A stretch of DNA of 23,723 nucleotides from Promethearchaeota archaeon. Its GTDB lineage: Archaea > Asgardarchaeota > Lokiarchaeia > Sigynarchaeales > SOKP01. Made by a program: the position numbers and the translations under genes. Under the pieces are notes generated by a model. That model worked only from the letters and a program-made list of their open reading frames with translations. It did no database searches and was not told the DNA's origin. The stretch covers positions 1 through 23,723 of the forward strand of contig JAUWBH010000088.1 of the NCBI GenBank assembly GCA_030605085.1. The letters are read 5' to 3'. Of this stretch, positions 1 through 6,916 are shown piece after piece (the first letter of the stretch is position 1; each line of letters starts with the position of its first letter).

Positions 1-1
1 G

Positions 2-151
2 TTTTTGAGAATGAAGGTGACGCATAATACCTTTTTTGGCACTTTTAAGGAATTCCAGCGTGCTTTGATAAAATTTATAATGAAATATAAATTACCATCA
101 CAAGAGATTAAAACTCGATGCAGTTTTTCGAAAATATTTAGTTCGTCATAA
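2..151 (+). pseudogene. C-terminal fragment of an IS630-like DDE transposase (runs in from the left edge)
   Basis: The frame is open from base 2 to a TAA at 149-151, giving 49 residues. It contains KVTHNTFFGTFKEFQRAL followed by FIMKYKLPS. This resembles the tail of IS630-family transposases, where a 'VTHNRFF..F.EF..AI..F' stretch follows the last catalytic Glu helix. The catalytic residues lie outside the window, so activity cannot be judged. Its stop codon directly abuts AOR 3'-flank copy A (from about 152), so the element ends at or inside an AOR copy. Recognition is by remembered family pattern only. Confidence 0.5.
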
Positions 152-398
152 ATAGAAAAAAATTTAATTTAATTCTATCGTATAAGGGATATACAGGATG
201 ATTAACAACCGAACCTAAAAATCTCTTTAAAAGGTAATTTACATCAATAATTTGAATAAAAAAAACTATAAATTTATTGATAGGGCTTTATAACATGAAT
301 CAAATCGTCGTAATCCATTCCCAGTTCTTTCACTAGCTTGATTGTAGGACAACCAAACGCATTCCATCCATGTTGCCTATAAACTGCTCCAAATCTCT
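152..398 (-). repeat. AOR 3'-end repeat, copy A (last codons plus downstream flank)
   Basis: Bases 152-273 match the DNA downstream of the full AOR gene (13570-13688) almost base for base, for example GGATGATTAACAACCGAACC in one and GGATGATTAACAACCGAACC in the other. Bases 274-398 match the last ~40 AOR codons. The non-coding flank is conserved about as well as the coding part, which points to recent segmental duplication. Homology stops abruptly at about 398. Confidence 0.85.
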
Positions 399-417
399 TT
401 ATCATTGATTTATACAT
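274..417 (-). pseudogene. AOR C-terminal remnant A, a 47-residue open frame
   Basis: The reading frame starts at an ATG ending at 417 and stops with TAA at 274-276. The first ten residues (MYKSMIKRFG) are unrelated to AOR. The rest, AVYRQHGWNAFGCPTIKLVK and then ELGMDYDDL...KPYQ, is the AOR C-terminus with the Trp that the large copy has lost. It is an in-frame fusion of a novel start to an AOR tail. It is most likely a chance open frame in a remnant and carries no AOR catalytic part. Confidence 0.7.
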
Positions 418-588
418 GTGTTCGTTTATATAAGCATATATTATTTAACTAAAAATAACGACTGAAAAAAAATGTAGGTTTATTTTTAATTCAAAAAGGA
501 TATGGACGATTTCTAATAAATCTAATGTCTTATTTATAGTATACATCATAAATCCGTTATAACTCAATTTTAAGGTCAGCGTAAGACA

Positions 589-618
589 AGCCATCGGGAG
601 GTGGCAGCACGGGGGAGG
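589..618. repeat. G-rich 30-bp direct repeat, left of vapBC
   Basis: AGCCATCGGGAGG followed by TGGCAGCACGGGGGAGG. It matches 1367-1396 with two mismatches in 30 and in the same orientation. It is strikingly GC-rich against an AT-rich surround and contains several G-runs. The two copies bracket the VapBC module. Its nature is unknown: a trace of an insertion-sequence end, an RNA structure or a recombination site are all possible. Confidence 0.8.
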
Positions 619-666
619 AATGTAATGGAGAGAGAAAGGATAAATTTAAATAACCTATGATTGGAT

Positions 667-1074
667 TTATATTGGATCAATCCGTTTTATGAGCAATATT
701 TTATCAAAATCTGAATCATGTGAATATATCTCTTGAATCTTATTTTCTAGTAAACTTGCCGCAATTAAGGAATCCCTCCCTCCAGTCCTGTATTTTTCAG
801 CTATCTCAAATGCAAATAATATTGAGGATGTTGAAATGTCTAATATGTTGATATTTTTCGAATCTATGATTGCGATTAACCGCTTCTTAACCTCAACCTC
901 TTTATATTTAAATGCTTTAACTAATGCGTGAAAACTTTCCATGAATACAATTGAAGGAATGCTTACGAGTTCTTTTCCATTAACAATATTAATTAAAAGT
1001 TCCTTACAAGGTAAATGCTCAGGAAGGTCTTTATTTAAAGCATACACAAGTATGTTCGAATCAATCCCCCTCAT
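667..1074 (-). CDS. vapC: VapC-type PIN-domain toxin ribonuclease
   Basis: This is the predicted endoribonuclease toxin of a VapBC pair. The 135-residue protein is a single PIN domain. Acidic residues fall where the family has its metal-binding site: D5 in the N-terminal GIDSNILVYAL strand, E46 in VFMESFHAL, D101 in GGRDSLIAASLL, and D120/D122 in SHDSDFDKI. The start was placed at the ATG whose last bases overlap the antitoxin stop (ATGA, 1071-1074). A start three codons upstream at 1083 is possible. The overlap implies translational coupling to vapB. All catalytic positions are intact, so the toxin should be active if made. The pair sits between two G-rich direct repeats, suggesting it arrived as a unit. 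Confidence 0.88.
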   Translation of the reverse strand: MRGIDSNILVYALNKDLPEHLPCKELLINIVNGKELVSIPSIVFMESFHALVKAFKYKEVEVKKRLIAIIDSKNINILDISTSSILFAFEIAEKYRTGGRDSLIAASLLENKIQEIYSHDSDFDKILLIKRIDPI

Positions 1075-1301
1075 GACTTCCACATACTCTTGCTCGCCTT
1101 TATTGTATCTACATTTTTTAAGCCATCTGATAATGGATTCTCCAAAATCTCGAGAATCTTATCTTTATTGACCGTCTTTTTTCTAAGATCATGACAGAAA
1201 ATAATATAATTACCAATTTTCATGTTGAGATGATCTGCTTCCTTTTTGATCTCCCACCACTTCTCTTTTAACTCATCATCAATCACAATATTAGTTCTCA
1301 T
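1071..1301 (-). CDS. vapB: VapB-like antitoxin
   Basis: A 76-residue protein directly upstream of and overlapping the PIN toxin gene. The N-terminus, MRTNIVIDDELKEKWWEIKK, has a short beta-strand followed by an amphipathic helix, typical of ribbon-helix-helix antitoxins that bind DNA as dimers. The C-terminal half (KILEILENPLSDGLKNVDTI) would be the toxin-neutralising part. A perfect inverted repeat lies six bases upstream of the start codon and is a likely operator for autoregulation. The family call rests on the N-terminal pattern and gene order. Confidence 0.75.
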   Translation of the reverse strand: MRTNIVIDDELKEKWWEIKKEADHLNMKIGNYIIFCHDLRKKTVNKDKILEILENPLSDGLKNVDTIKASKSMWKS

Positions 1302-1306
1302 ATATG

Positions 1307-1327
1307 TAAGTATGTATTACATACTTA
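1307..1327. promoter_or_regulatory. Perfect inverted repeat upstream of vapB, probable operator
   Basis: Ten-base arms TAAGTATGTA and TACATACTTA are separated by one T. The repeat is centred about 16 bases upstream of the vapB start codon. Ribbon-helix-helix antitoxins bind such palindromes to repress their own operon. The symmetry is seen directly; the operator role is inference. Confidence 0.55.
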
Positions 1328-1366
1328 AAAACTTAATTTAATTTAAACTAGAATGGATACTTTAAA

Positions 1367-1396
1367 AGCCATCGGGAGGAGGCACCACGGGGGAGG
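1367..1396. repeat. G-rich 30-bp direct repeat, right of vapBC
   Basis: AGCCATCGGGAGG followed by AGGCACCACGGGGGAGG. This is the second copy of the element at 589-618, same orientation, 778 bp apart, with the toxin-antitoxin module between. Confidence 0.8.
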
Positions 1397-1473
1397 GAGA
1401 TAAAAGAGAAAAAAGATTATAAAAATAAAAATTATCATTTTAAAAAGATTAAAAGCTGATTTTAAGATTTGTT

Positions 1474-1618
1474 TTAGTATGACCAATTAATTTTTACTCC
1501 ATTTTTTCTTAAGTCTGCAATAATTTCTCCTGAATTTTGTTTAAGAATTTTTCTATTTGGAACATATAATTTCAAAAATTCTAGAAATTTTAAATTTCTA
1601 GAAGATATACATGATGAT
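1474..1618 (-). pseudogene. Unidentified C-terminal coding fragment
   Basis: An open minus-strand frame ends with TAA at 1474-1476. It reads ...FLEFLKLYVPNRKIL then KQNSGEIIADLRKNGVKINW-SY, which has the composition of a real protein tail, but no start codon or family is recognisable. Its upstream end runs through the 1579-1603 palindrome into AOR copy B, so the gene has lost its front. The remainder of 1397-2287 holds AOR copy B and no other gene. Confidence 0.3.
1579..1603. repeat. Perfect 25-bp palindrome at the edge of AOR copy B
   Basis: Arms TTCTAGAAATTT and AAATTTCTAGAA are separated by a single T. Homology to the other AOR 3' flanks begins right after it, at about 1604. A perfect palindrome at a homology breakpoint may be an insertion-element end, a resolution scar or a hairpin. 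Confidence 0.7.
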
Positions 1619-2155
1619 TAACAATCGAACCTAAATATCTCTTTAAAAGGTAATTTGCTTCAATAATTTGAATAAAAAAAACTATAAGTTTATTGATAGG
1701 GCTTTATAACATGAATCAAATCGTCGTAATCGATTCCCAGCTTTTTCACTAGCTCGATTGTAGGACAACCAAACGCATTCCATCCACGCTGCCTATAAAC
1801 TGCTTCTTGTAATTTTAAATACTGAATTTCTTTATATTTTCGCAAAATTTTCATTTTTTCCTCAATGCTCTTTTATTTAATATCAATGTCTAATTCTTTT
1901 AATTGTTCGGCATATCTTTCTTTGCGACTTTCATATTCCATTTTGGTTACTGGTCCCATCGCACGATAAGGTAAATTAGAATCGTGCTCTCTAAGACCTT
2001 TGCCTTGACGAATGTTAAAAATTCGTTGGAAATTATACACACGCTCAGACATGCGTATAAGATCGTCTGGTTCTGATTTAATTCCCGTCACTGCCGCAAA
2101 ATAATCTGCATACCATTGAACATGTTGAGGAATTTTTGCTTGTATTAATTCTCGT
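1604..2155 (-). repeat. AOR 3'-end repeat, copy B
   Basis: Matches the full AOR locus from its downstream flank (GATATAC...GATGATTAACAA) through the last ~155 codons. The left limit is the palindrome. The right limit is sharp at about 2155, where the AOR reading frame (…ELIQAKIPQHVQWY) gives way to unrelated AT-rich DNA in front of the Argonaute operon. Confidence 0.85.
1690..2155 (-). pseudogene. AOR C-terminal remnant B
   Basis: Encodes the last ~155 residues of an aldehyde ferredoxin oxidoreductase-like protein, colinear with the copy at 13.7-15.9 kb: ELIQAKIPQHVQWYADYF, then VTGIKSEPDDLIRMSERV, ending ...DLIHVIKPYQ. An in-frame TAA at 1873-1875 replaces a codon in the DITDKTTEEKMK region. 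The frame before and after it is otherwise preserved, and the Trp of QRGWNAFG is retained. The upstream end is cut at about 2155. A fragment of the more upstream AOR segment lies at 5641-5693, just beyond the Argonaute module. The two may be halves of one AOR copy split by that module. Confidence 0.85.
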
Positions 2156-2287
2156 ATTATATTTATTTTTTAATTGTAATTGCGATTAATTTAGTTTAAA
2201 AGTTACAAAAAATCAACACCGTCTATAATCTTTTTTATATCTATATTTTAATTATAGAAAAGCAAAATTTTTTCAAGATAAAAGATT

Positions 2288-2644
2288 ATGACAAAAGGAA
2301 TTCAAAAATCTAATATCGAAGAATTGATTGATTTTTTAAGAAATCATCCAAATTCATCAAAATTTCTCCCTTCTGTAATTAAATCGTATGAACAGCTCAA
2401 AAAACGAATTAAAAAATGTGAACTACCAGATGATTATGTTTTAGAACAAATTCAACAAGTGATAAGTGAACGATTTGTAGTATCAGAAAATGATCTGATG
2501 GAATTGTTGAATTTAAACAAGGAAGAAGTAAGATCTAGACTAAAATTCTTAGAATCTAATTTTTCTGATTATTTTTCTATTGATCGTTTAGATAAATATG
2601 ATTGGATTATTTATAAAACTAAGGAGGGTTTAATAAATGGGTAA
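2288..2644 (+). CDS. Small protein overlapping the Argonaute gene, possible partner
   Basis: A 118-residue soluble, charged, predicted mostly helical protein. Residues 55-95 (ISERFVVSENDLMELLNLNK, then a KFLES helix) have the look of a winged-helix or helix-turn-helix segment, but the family is not recognised. Its stop TAA lies inside the first codons of the Argonaute gene (8-base overlap, 2637-2644), and AAGGAGG at its own 3' end serves as the ribosome binding site for Argonaute. The two are thus translationally coupled. No clear ribosome binding site precedes its ATG, whereas a TATA-like TTTATATCTATATTTT lies about 45 bases upstream. A role as Argonaute partner or regulator is inferred from coupling only. 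Confidence 0.75.
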   Translation: MTKGIQKSNIEELIDFLRNHPNSSKFLPSVIKSYEQLKKRIKKCELPDDYVLEQIQQVISERFVVSENDLMELLNLNKEEVRSRLKFLESNFSDYFSIDRLDKYDWIIYKTKEGLING

Positions 2645-4598
2645 AACTCAAACAATACTTACGGAATTTGATAGAGATGGATTTGAAAAACGTGAGATAC
2701 CTCTTAATGCCCTTATAGCATCATTTCCTGACGAAGGAATAAATCTTCACATTGCTAAAATAGAAGGAAATTTTAAAGATAATCCTAAACAACATATTGC
2801 GAGATATGCTTCTAACAAATTCGATTTCGCAAGTGCAGGATATTTCAAGGATAAACATGTATTTCTTGTAGGTATCAATAAATTTACGAGAATAGAATTC
2901 ACGAAAAATAGGACAAAATTTAGAATCATACCATTAGATAAAAAAATAAATCTAAATTTAGGTTTAGATATGGAGCGTAATTCAATAGTGGAATTAGTTT
3001 TAAATAATATCTTGAAGCAATTTAAAAATCAAGGATTTGAAAAAATAAGAACATCCTCTGGACGCCATGTGAAAGAATCCTTAATTAATGCCACAGCTCC
3101 AGTATTTTCAAAAAAAGAAGGAGTTTATTGGTATCATGCATTTGAGGGTTTTCTATTAAGAGTTAAAGTATATAAAAACACATTTCTTTTAATAATACTA
3201 GATTGTATTTATCATGTTTTGCGTACAACTTTTGACACAAGCACATCCTTTAAAGAAATGTTCGAAAACGATGGGAGATGGATGTCTACTAAACTTATAC
3301 CTCAGAAGATAAGAGATGCACTACTTCCAGTTCGAAAAATGGATGGAAAGAAAAGATTAGAAAAAGATTTAAATCTACTAAAAAAAGTCAACTTATACCA
3401 AATTGGTATCACGGAAGTAATTCCATTCTGTACAAGTGAAATAATTAAATTAAAGGAGCCAGCTTTTCTATTTGGAAAAAATTTTAAAATTCAAATACCT
3501 GAGGATGAAGAGCTCAGCACTTTTTTATTAGCAAATTTTAAAAAACTCGGTATTCATAAGCTGCCTAAACCAATCAGAGTTCAACCTATTATCATGAACC
3601 AATTATCTAATCTTAAAAATAGAATGCATATAAAACTAGCGCTAAAAAAGTTGGTAGAAAGATACCAAGAATTGTTTCATCAAAAATTAATTATACTTGA
3701 TGAGATTATTCTTAGAGAAGCGGATGACCAGGTTGAAGAAGAATCTAAAAAATTAAGAAAGAGATACCCTAAAGATTTTGACATTGTTCTTGGAATTCTC
3801 AAGGGTAAAGCTTATAATCATGTTTTTCGGAAGGCTATAAAAAAAGGGCTTCAAAATGTTCCTTCGCAAATTATCAAATTCTATAAATTAAATTCTCTGA
3901 ATATATTCAAAGATGTATATGCTCCATCTATATTAAGCCAAATCTTTTATAAATCCCGCGGTGTTATTATTTCTCCTATTGATGAATCCTTCTTGAAAAA
4001 TTTCTCAGTGAGAATATTTTATGATATTGGTAAATTTTATAGTAATGAACCGGCATCTCCAGGAAAAAGAAAACTCCAGACGATTGTGGGTACCGCTTCT
4101 CTTATTACTCATAATCAGGTATACAAGTTTCAGCAAGCTTCAAAAATTAATGATGTTGGTCTTTATGAAAAAATATCAAGAAAAATGATTCGAGAAATAA
4201 TTACTAAAGTTGTTGGAATGTATTTAAAAGCTGTGAAAAAGAGCAGTGTTGAGGATAATATTATAATCCAACGGGATGGAAAATCAAGTGAAGATGAATT
4301 TGATGAAGCGGAAGAGGTCATTGATTTATTCAAGAGTGCTGGTTTTATAGACCAAAATTGTAAATGGGTGTTTGTTGAATTCATTAAGAAACCCATTCTT
4401 AGGTTATTTGATTATACACCTAGTTTTAATCCAAGAAGAGGCAGCCTACTTGTCCTAGATGAATCAAGTGCTATTCTCACTACGACAGGTTATCCAGATA
4501 TACATAAAAAAGAGAGAAAAGAATCCCATAAAGTGGGAGTAGCAATCCCATTAGAAATTCGTAGGGTTGACAAATCTACCAATTCGATATTCCAATAA
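2637..4598 (+). CDS. Long prokaryotic Argonaute (PIWI protein), frameshifted near its C-terminus
   Basis: Argonautes use short guide nucleic acids to bind or cut matching targets; prokaryotic members act against plasmids and phages. The front third (VYWYHAFEGFLLRVKVYK, around residue 165) fits an N-domain strand pattern. A MID-like stretch at 393-411 has Y393, K399 and a QNVPSQ motif, as in guide 5'-end pockets. The PIWI core shows D463 in IFYDIGKFY, E511 in LYEKIS as candidate glutamate finger, and D547 in IIIQRDGK, followed by the usual FVEFIKKPILRLFDYTP, LLVLDESSAILTTTG and VAIPLEIRRV strands. The frame stops at 4598, but the expected end continues in another frame to 4747. With that tail the protein would be about 700 residues. 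It follows the 118-residue gene and precedes a Cas4-like nuclease. The Argonaute call is by motif order; a separate PAZ domain is not evident to me. Confidence 0.85.
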   Translation: MGKTQTILTEFDRDGFEKREIPLNALIASFPDEGINLHIAKIEGNFKDNPKQHIARYASNKFDFASAGYFKDKHVFLVGINKFTRIEFTKNRTKFRIIPLDKKINLNLGLDMERNSIVELVLNNILKQFKNQGFEKIRTSSGRHVKESLINATAPVFSKKEGVYWYHAFEGFLLRVKVYKNTFLLIILDCIYHVLRTTFDTSTSFKEMFENDGRWMSTKLIPQKIRDALLPVRKMDGKKRLEKDLNLLKKVNLYQIGITEVIPFCTSEIIKLKEPAFLFGKNFKIQIPEDEELSTFLLANFKKLGIHKLPKPIRVQPIIMNQLSNLKNRMHIKLALKKLVERYQELFHQKLIILDEIILREADDQVEEESKKLRKRYPKDFDIVLGILKGKAYNHVFRKAIKKGLQNVPSQIIKFYKLNSLNIFKDVYAPSILSQIFYKSRGVIISPIDESFLKNFSVRIFYDIGKFYSNEPASPGKRKLQTIVGTASLITHNQVYKFQQASKINDVGLYEKISRKMIREIITKVVGMYLKAVKKSSVEDNIIIQRDGKSSEDEFDEAEEVIDLFKSAGFIDQNCKWVFVEFIKKPILRLFDYTPSFNPRRGSLLVLDESSAILTTTGYPDIHKKERKESHKVGVAIPLEIRRVDKSTNSIFQ

Positions 4599-4747
4599 TA
4601 AAAGTTGCTGAAGATGTCTATTATAGATCGTTTATGTGGATGGCATCTTTTAACAAAACTAAAAATGTTGCAGAGTCAAATATGGTTCATGAGCTATTTG
4701 ATCTAAGAAGACAAGGTGTTCGAGATCCTCCAGAATATATATGTTAA
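4571..4747 (+). pseudogene. Out-of-frame C-terminal tail of the Argonaute
   Basis: A second frame, open from 4571 to TAA at 4745-4747, reads FDIPIIKVAEDVYYRSFMWM then ASFNKTKNVAESNMVHELFD. This matches the last PIWI strands and helix (a 'dvy.lsfmnw.sf' pattern) that the main frame lacks. The switch is needed near 4571-4585; one missing T in AATTC would explain it. The tail also seems to lack the usual 'P.TI.YAD' segment that carries the fourth catalytic residue, so a deletion may have occurred as well. Confidence 0.65.
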
Positions 4748-4768
4748 GTGTGGTATTGAGTCGGTGAG

Positions 4769-5637
4769 ATGGAAAAATTAGAAAAAAAGAAATTAGTATA
4801 GGACAGATTGTAAAATGGTATTATCCAAATGTATATGAAAAATTAAAGAATTCGAAATCTAATTTTAAGAGCAGAAGAATTCATAAACTGGGAAAAAAAT
4901 TTTTAGAACAATCATATAGGTCAACAAGTATGTATACTTATTCTAGATGTAGAGGACTGCTTATTCATCACAGCATTGATTTATTTATTTCTAATCATCT
5001 ATGTCATATTTCCTTATTATTTGGAGATAAAGTCTTTTATTATAAATTATGGTTTCATTTAAATCGGGAATTCTATCGGTCAATTTTAAAGGCATACGAT
5101 CAAAATCTTCATTCTCTTCCGCAGATAAAAGAATGGAGAGGTAAATTAATATATGACTGTATGAATGCTGCCAGAGTTATAATTCGAAGAATATTTAAGA
5201 TTTTTATCAAAAGGTTAGAAAAAAAACATAAGTTAGGTAATATTATATGTGATTTAACACCGTTATTACAAGAGAAAAGTATGAAAATAGAATATCATGG
5301 GTTTATTATTCATTTTAAACCTGACTGGATAGAATATGAATTGGAAAGGGCGATTATTATTGATTTTAAATCAGGATACTCTTGTAATGAATTGTTTATG
5401 AAACATAAACTTCAAATTTTATTATTTGCCTTTTGTTTTTCAAAGTATCAAAATGTACCAATCGATCACTGCGAGATTTATTATCTAAATTATAATGAAT
5501 GTGAAATTATTGAATTCAATAATCAAATTATGAAGCAAGTTAAAAAAAAGATTGATCTCTACATTAAACATAAATATCCCGCTTTAATTTCAAAGAATAA
5601 ATTAAAATCTAGAACATTTGAGAAGAGTCTCACATGA
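4769..5637 (+). CDS. Cas4/RecB-like PD-(D/E)XK nuclease in the Argonaute operon
   Basis: The in-frame ATG at 4930 gives 235 residues with a RecB/Cas4-type nuclease core: HH at 13-14, D132 in FKPDWIEYE, D145-x-K147 in IIIDFKSGY, and Q162 in KHKLQILLFAF. A YSRCRGLL stretch at the front matches the family's N-terminal helix. The cysteines that hold the Fe-S cluster in true Cas4 are not apparent. The frame is open upstream to 4768 with convincing sequence (EISIGQIVKWYYPNVYEKL). The natural start is probably the ATG at 4769 in a neighbouring frame (MEKLEKK), joined if the A-run at 4782-4788 had eight A instead of seven. It starts about 20 bases after the Argonaute tail. Cas4-like nucleases are known companions of some prokaryotic Argonautes, which supports a shared defence role. 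Confidence 0.75.
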
Positions 5638-5640
5638 AAC

Positions 5641-5693
5641 CTATAATGATTTAACTTTGTCCTCTAAAGTTGATATTGAATATCGAACAATAT
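5641..5693 (-). pseudogene. Short AOR internal fragment G
   Basis: Read on the minus strand it gives IVRYSISTLEDKVKSL then TAG, against IVRHSIPTFEDKAKALYWF in the large AOR copy (14259-14310). DNA identity is visible across about 45 bp. It starts three bases after the Cas4-like stop and ends next to the tail of a degraded endonuclease gene. It is one of four copies of the same AOR segment in the same orientation (also 7971-8080, 9826-9875, and the full gene). Confidence 0.75.
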
Positions 5694-5716
5694 ATAAGGT
5701 AAGTTAAAATCAAAAA

Positions 5717-6027
5717 TCAATCTAATTTAGCTCGTAGATGATTAAATTGTCCCTCTAATCTCCACAATATTATTACTACTCAGGCTTAAAAATCCTAAAT
5801 TAATGATCATTTTCTTGAGTCCTTTTAAATTCATCTGGCTTGCCATGTATATCTTTATAATGTTGCCTTCCATTCACTTCAAATGCAAATTTATAAATTA
5901 CACCACCAATTTCTACTTCAGCATATCCATCCAGATCTAAAAATTGCCCATTTCTTCCTCTTAACCAGCTTAAGGTTTCTAAAAGTTTCTGAGAGTTTGG
6001 AAAATTCAGCTTCCGTTGATTGTCCAG
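5717..6027 (-). pseudogene. Degraded second copy of the zinc-finger-linked endonuclease
   Basis: The frame at 5800-6027 reads LSWLRGRNGQFLDLDGYAEV then YKFAFEVNGRQHYKDIHGKP and stops. It resembles the nuclease core of the gene at 9890 (HLDAYS..., LGLEYNGPQHYKFFDLYH). Bases 5717-5749 repeat, nearly base for base, the last 11 codons of that gene (QFNHLRAKLD plus stop). About 50 unrelated bases lie between, so most of the gene has been deleted. Both this copy and the 9890 copy have their 3' end next to the same AOR segment. The remaining bases to 6161 show no other gene, only an AT-rich promoter-like stretch before 6162. Confidence 0.6.
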
Positions 6028-6161
6028 CTAAATTATTGAGAATTACCTTTAAAAGATTTTTCTGATTTATTAATAAGAAAATAGATGAATTTATTTCTGT
6101 TGCATCTATAATAGGTTAAGATAAAAAATATTAATTTAAATTATTAAAAAAATTGATTTAA

Positions 6162-6899
6162 ATGCCAGAAAGATATATTACTAATTTAGCAAGTTCGGAT
6201 AGGAACGCTGTTGCTGATGCGTTTCAAAAGATTTTGGAATTATGTGCTTCTCTTTCACATAATGCCGTTATACTTCATCTTCCTTCAAAAAATCAATTAA
6301 GTCAATTAAGTCTTTTATTAGGTCAAACCTTGATTAGAAGGCTAAAAAATGACAACTATGGTAGATGGAATGAGATTACACTCACTTTAAACACTGAACG
6401 TCTTGATATTAGTGATTGGACAGAGGATATTATATTATCACTTTATCCCACTTCTAAAATGACTGATAATCTAAACAATCTAAGAAGAGCAAGGGCGATT
6501 GTTGTTGTTCCTTGGATAGACAATGAAAGGGAGAAATGGATAAAAACATGGAATCCAGAAATAATAGGAGGAGGTGAAATGGAGATTGAGGATTTAGATC
6601 TTGATCCCAGATTAGAAAGGGCACTGTCAGCGTTAACTGAGATGATTAATGTGTCTACAGGTTTAACACATTCTTCTGATAGAGAAAGTGCAATCCAACT
6701 TTTACAAATATTACATAGAAAAGGAATTCAATTAAATCCTGATAATATGAAGATTTGGGCACTACAAAATGGATGGACTTCAAATGGTGCAAATCAGTTA
6801 CAGGATTTCTCCCAACGGATAATAGAGGGTAGGAAATTCCGAACTAGCGGTGTAAAAATATGGAATGATAGATTTATCCAAGAATTATTAGGGAATTAA
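6162..6899 (+). CDS. Unknown 245-residue protein, first gene of a HEPN operon
   Basis: Family not recognised. The protein is soluble, with an N-terminal alpha/beta region (NAVILHLPSKNQLSQLSLLL at about 34-53, then ARAIVVVPWIDNE at 109-121) and a helical C-terminal half (SDRESAIQLLQILHRKGIQL, NPDNMKIWALQNGW). The later part resembles a small DNA-binding-like helical domain, with WTSNGANQLQDFSQRI as a possible recognition region. No signal peptide or membrane segment is seen. The next gene, a HEPN protein, begins 8-17 bases after its stop, so the two are cotranscribed. It could be the antitoxin or sensor of a toxin-antitoxin or abortive-infection pair, which is inference from gene order. Confidence 0.8.
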   Translation: MPERYITNLASSDRNAVADAFQKILELCASLSHNAVILHLPSKNQLSQLSLLLGQTLIRRLKNDNYGRWNEITLTLNTERLDISDWTEDIILSLYPTSKMTDNLNNLRRARAIVVVPWIDNEREKWIKTWNPEIIGGGEMEIEDLDLDPRLERALSALTEMINVSTGLTHSSDRESAIQLLQILHRKGIQLNPDNMKIWALQNGWTSNGANQLQDFSQRIIEGRKFRTSGVKIWNDRFIQELLGN

Positions 6900-6916
6900 T
6901 AGATATAGTGAATCTT

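Noticed and set aside
941..1171. Plus-strand open frame of 76 codons
   Set aside because: It lies opposite vapC/vapB, whose motifs are clear, and its own translation has no protein-like pattern.
5883..6065. Plus-strand open frame of 60 codons
   Set aside because: It is the complement of the endonuclease remnant, which carries the recognisable sequence.
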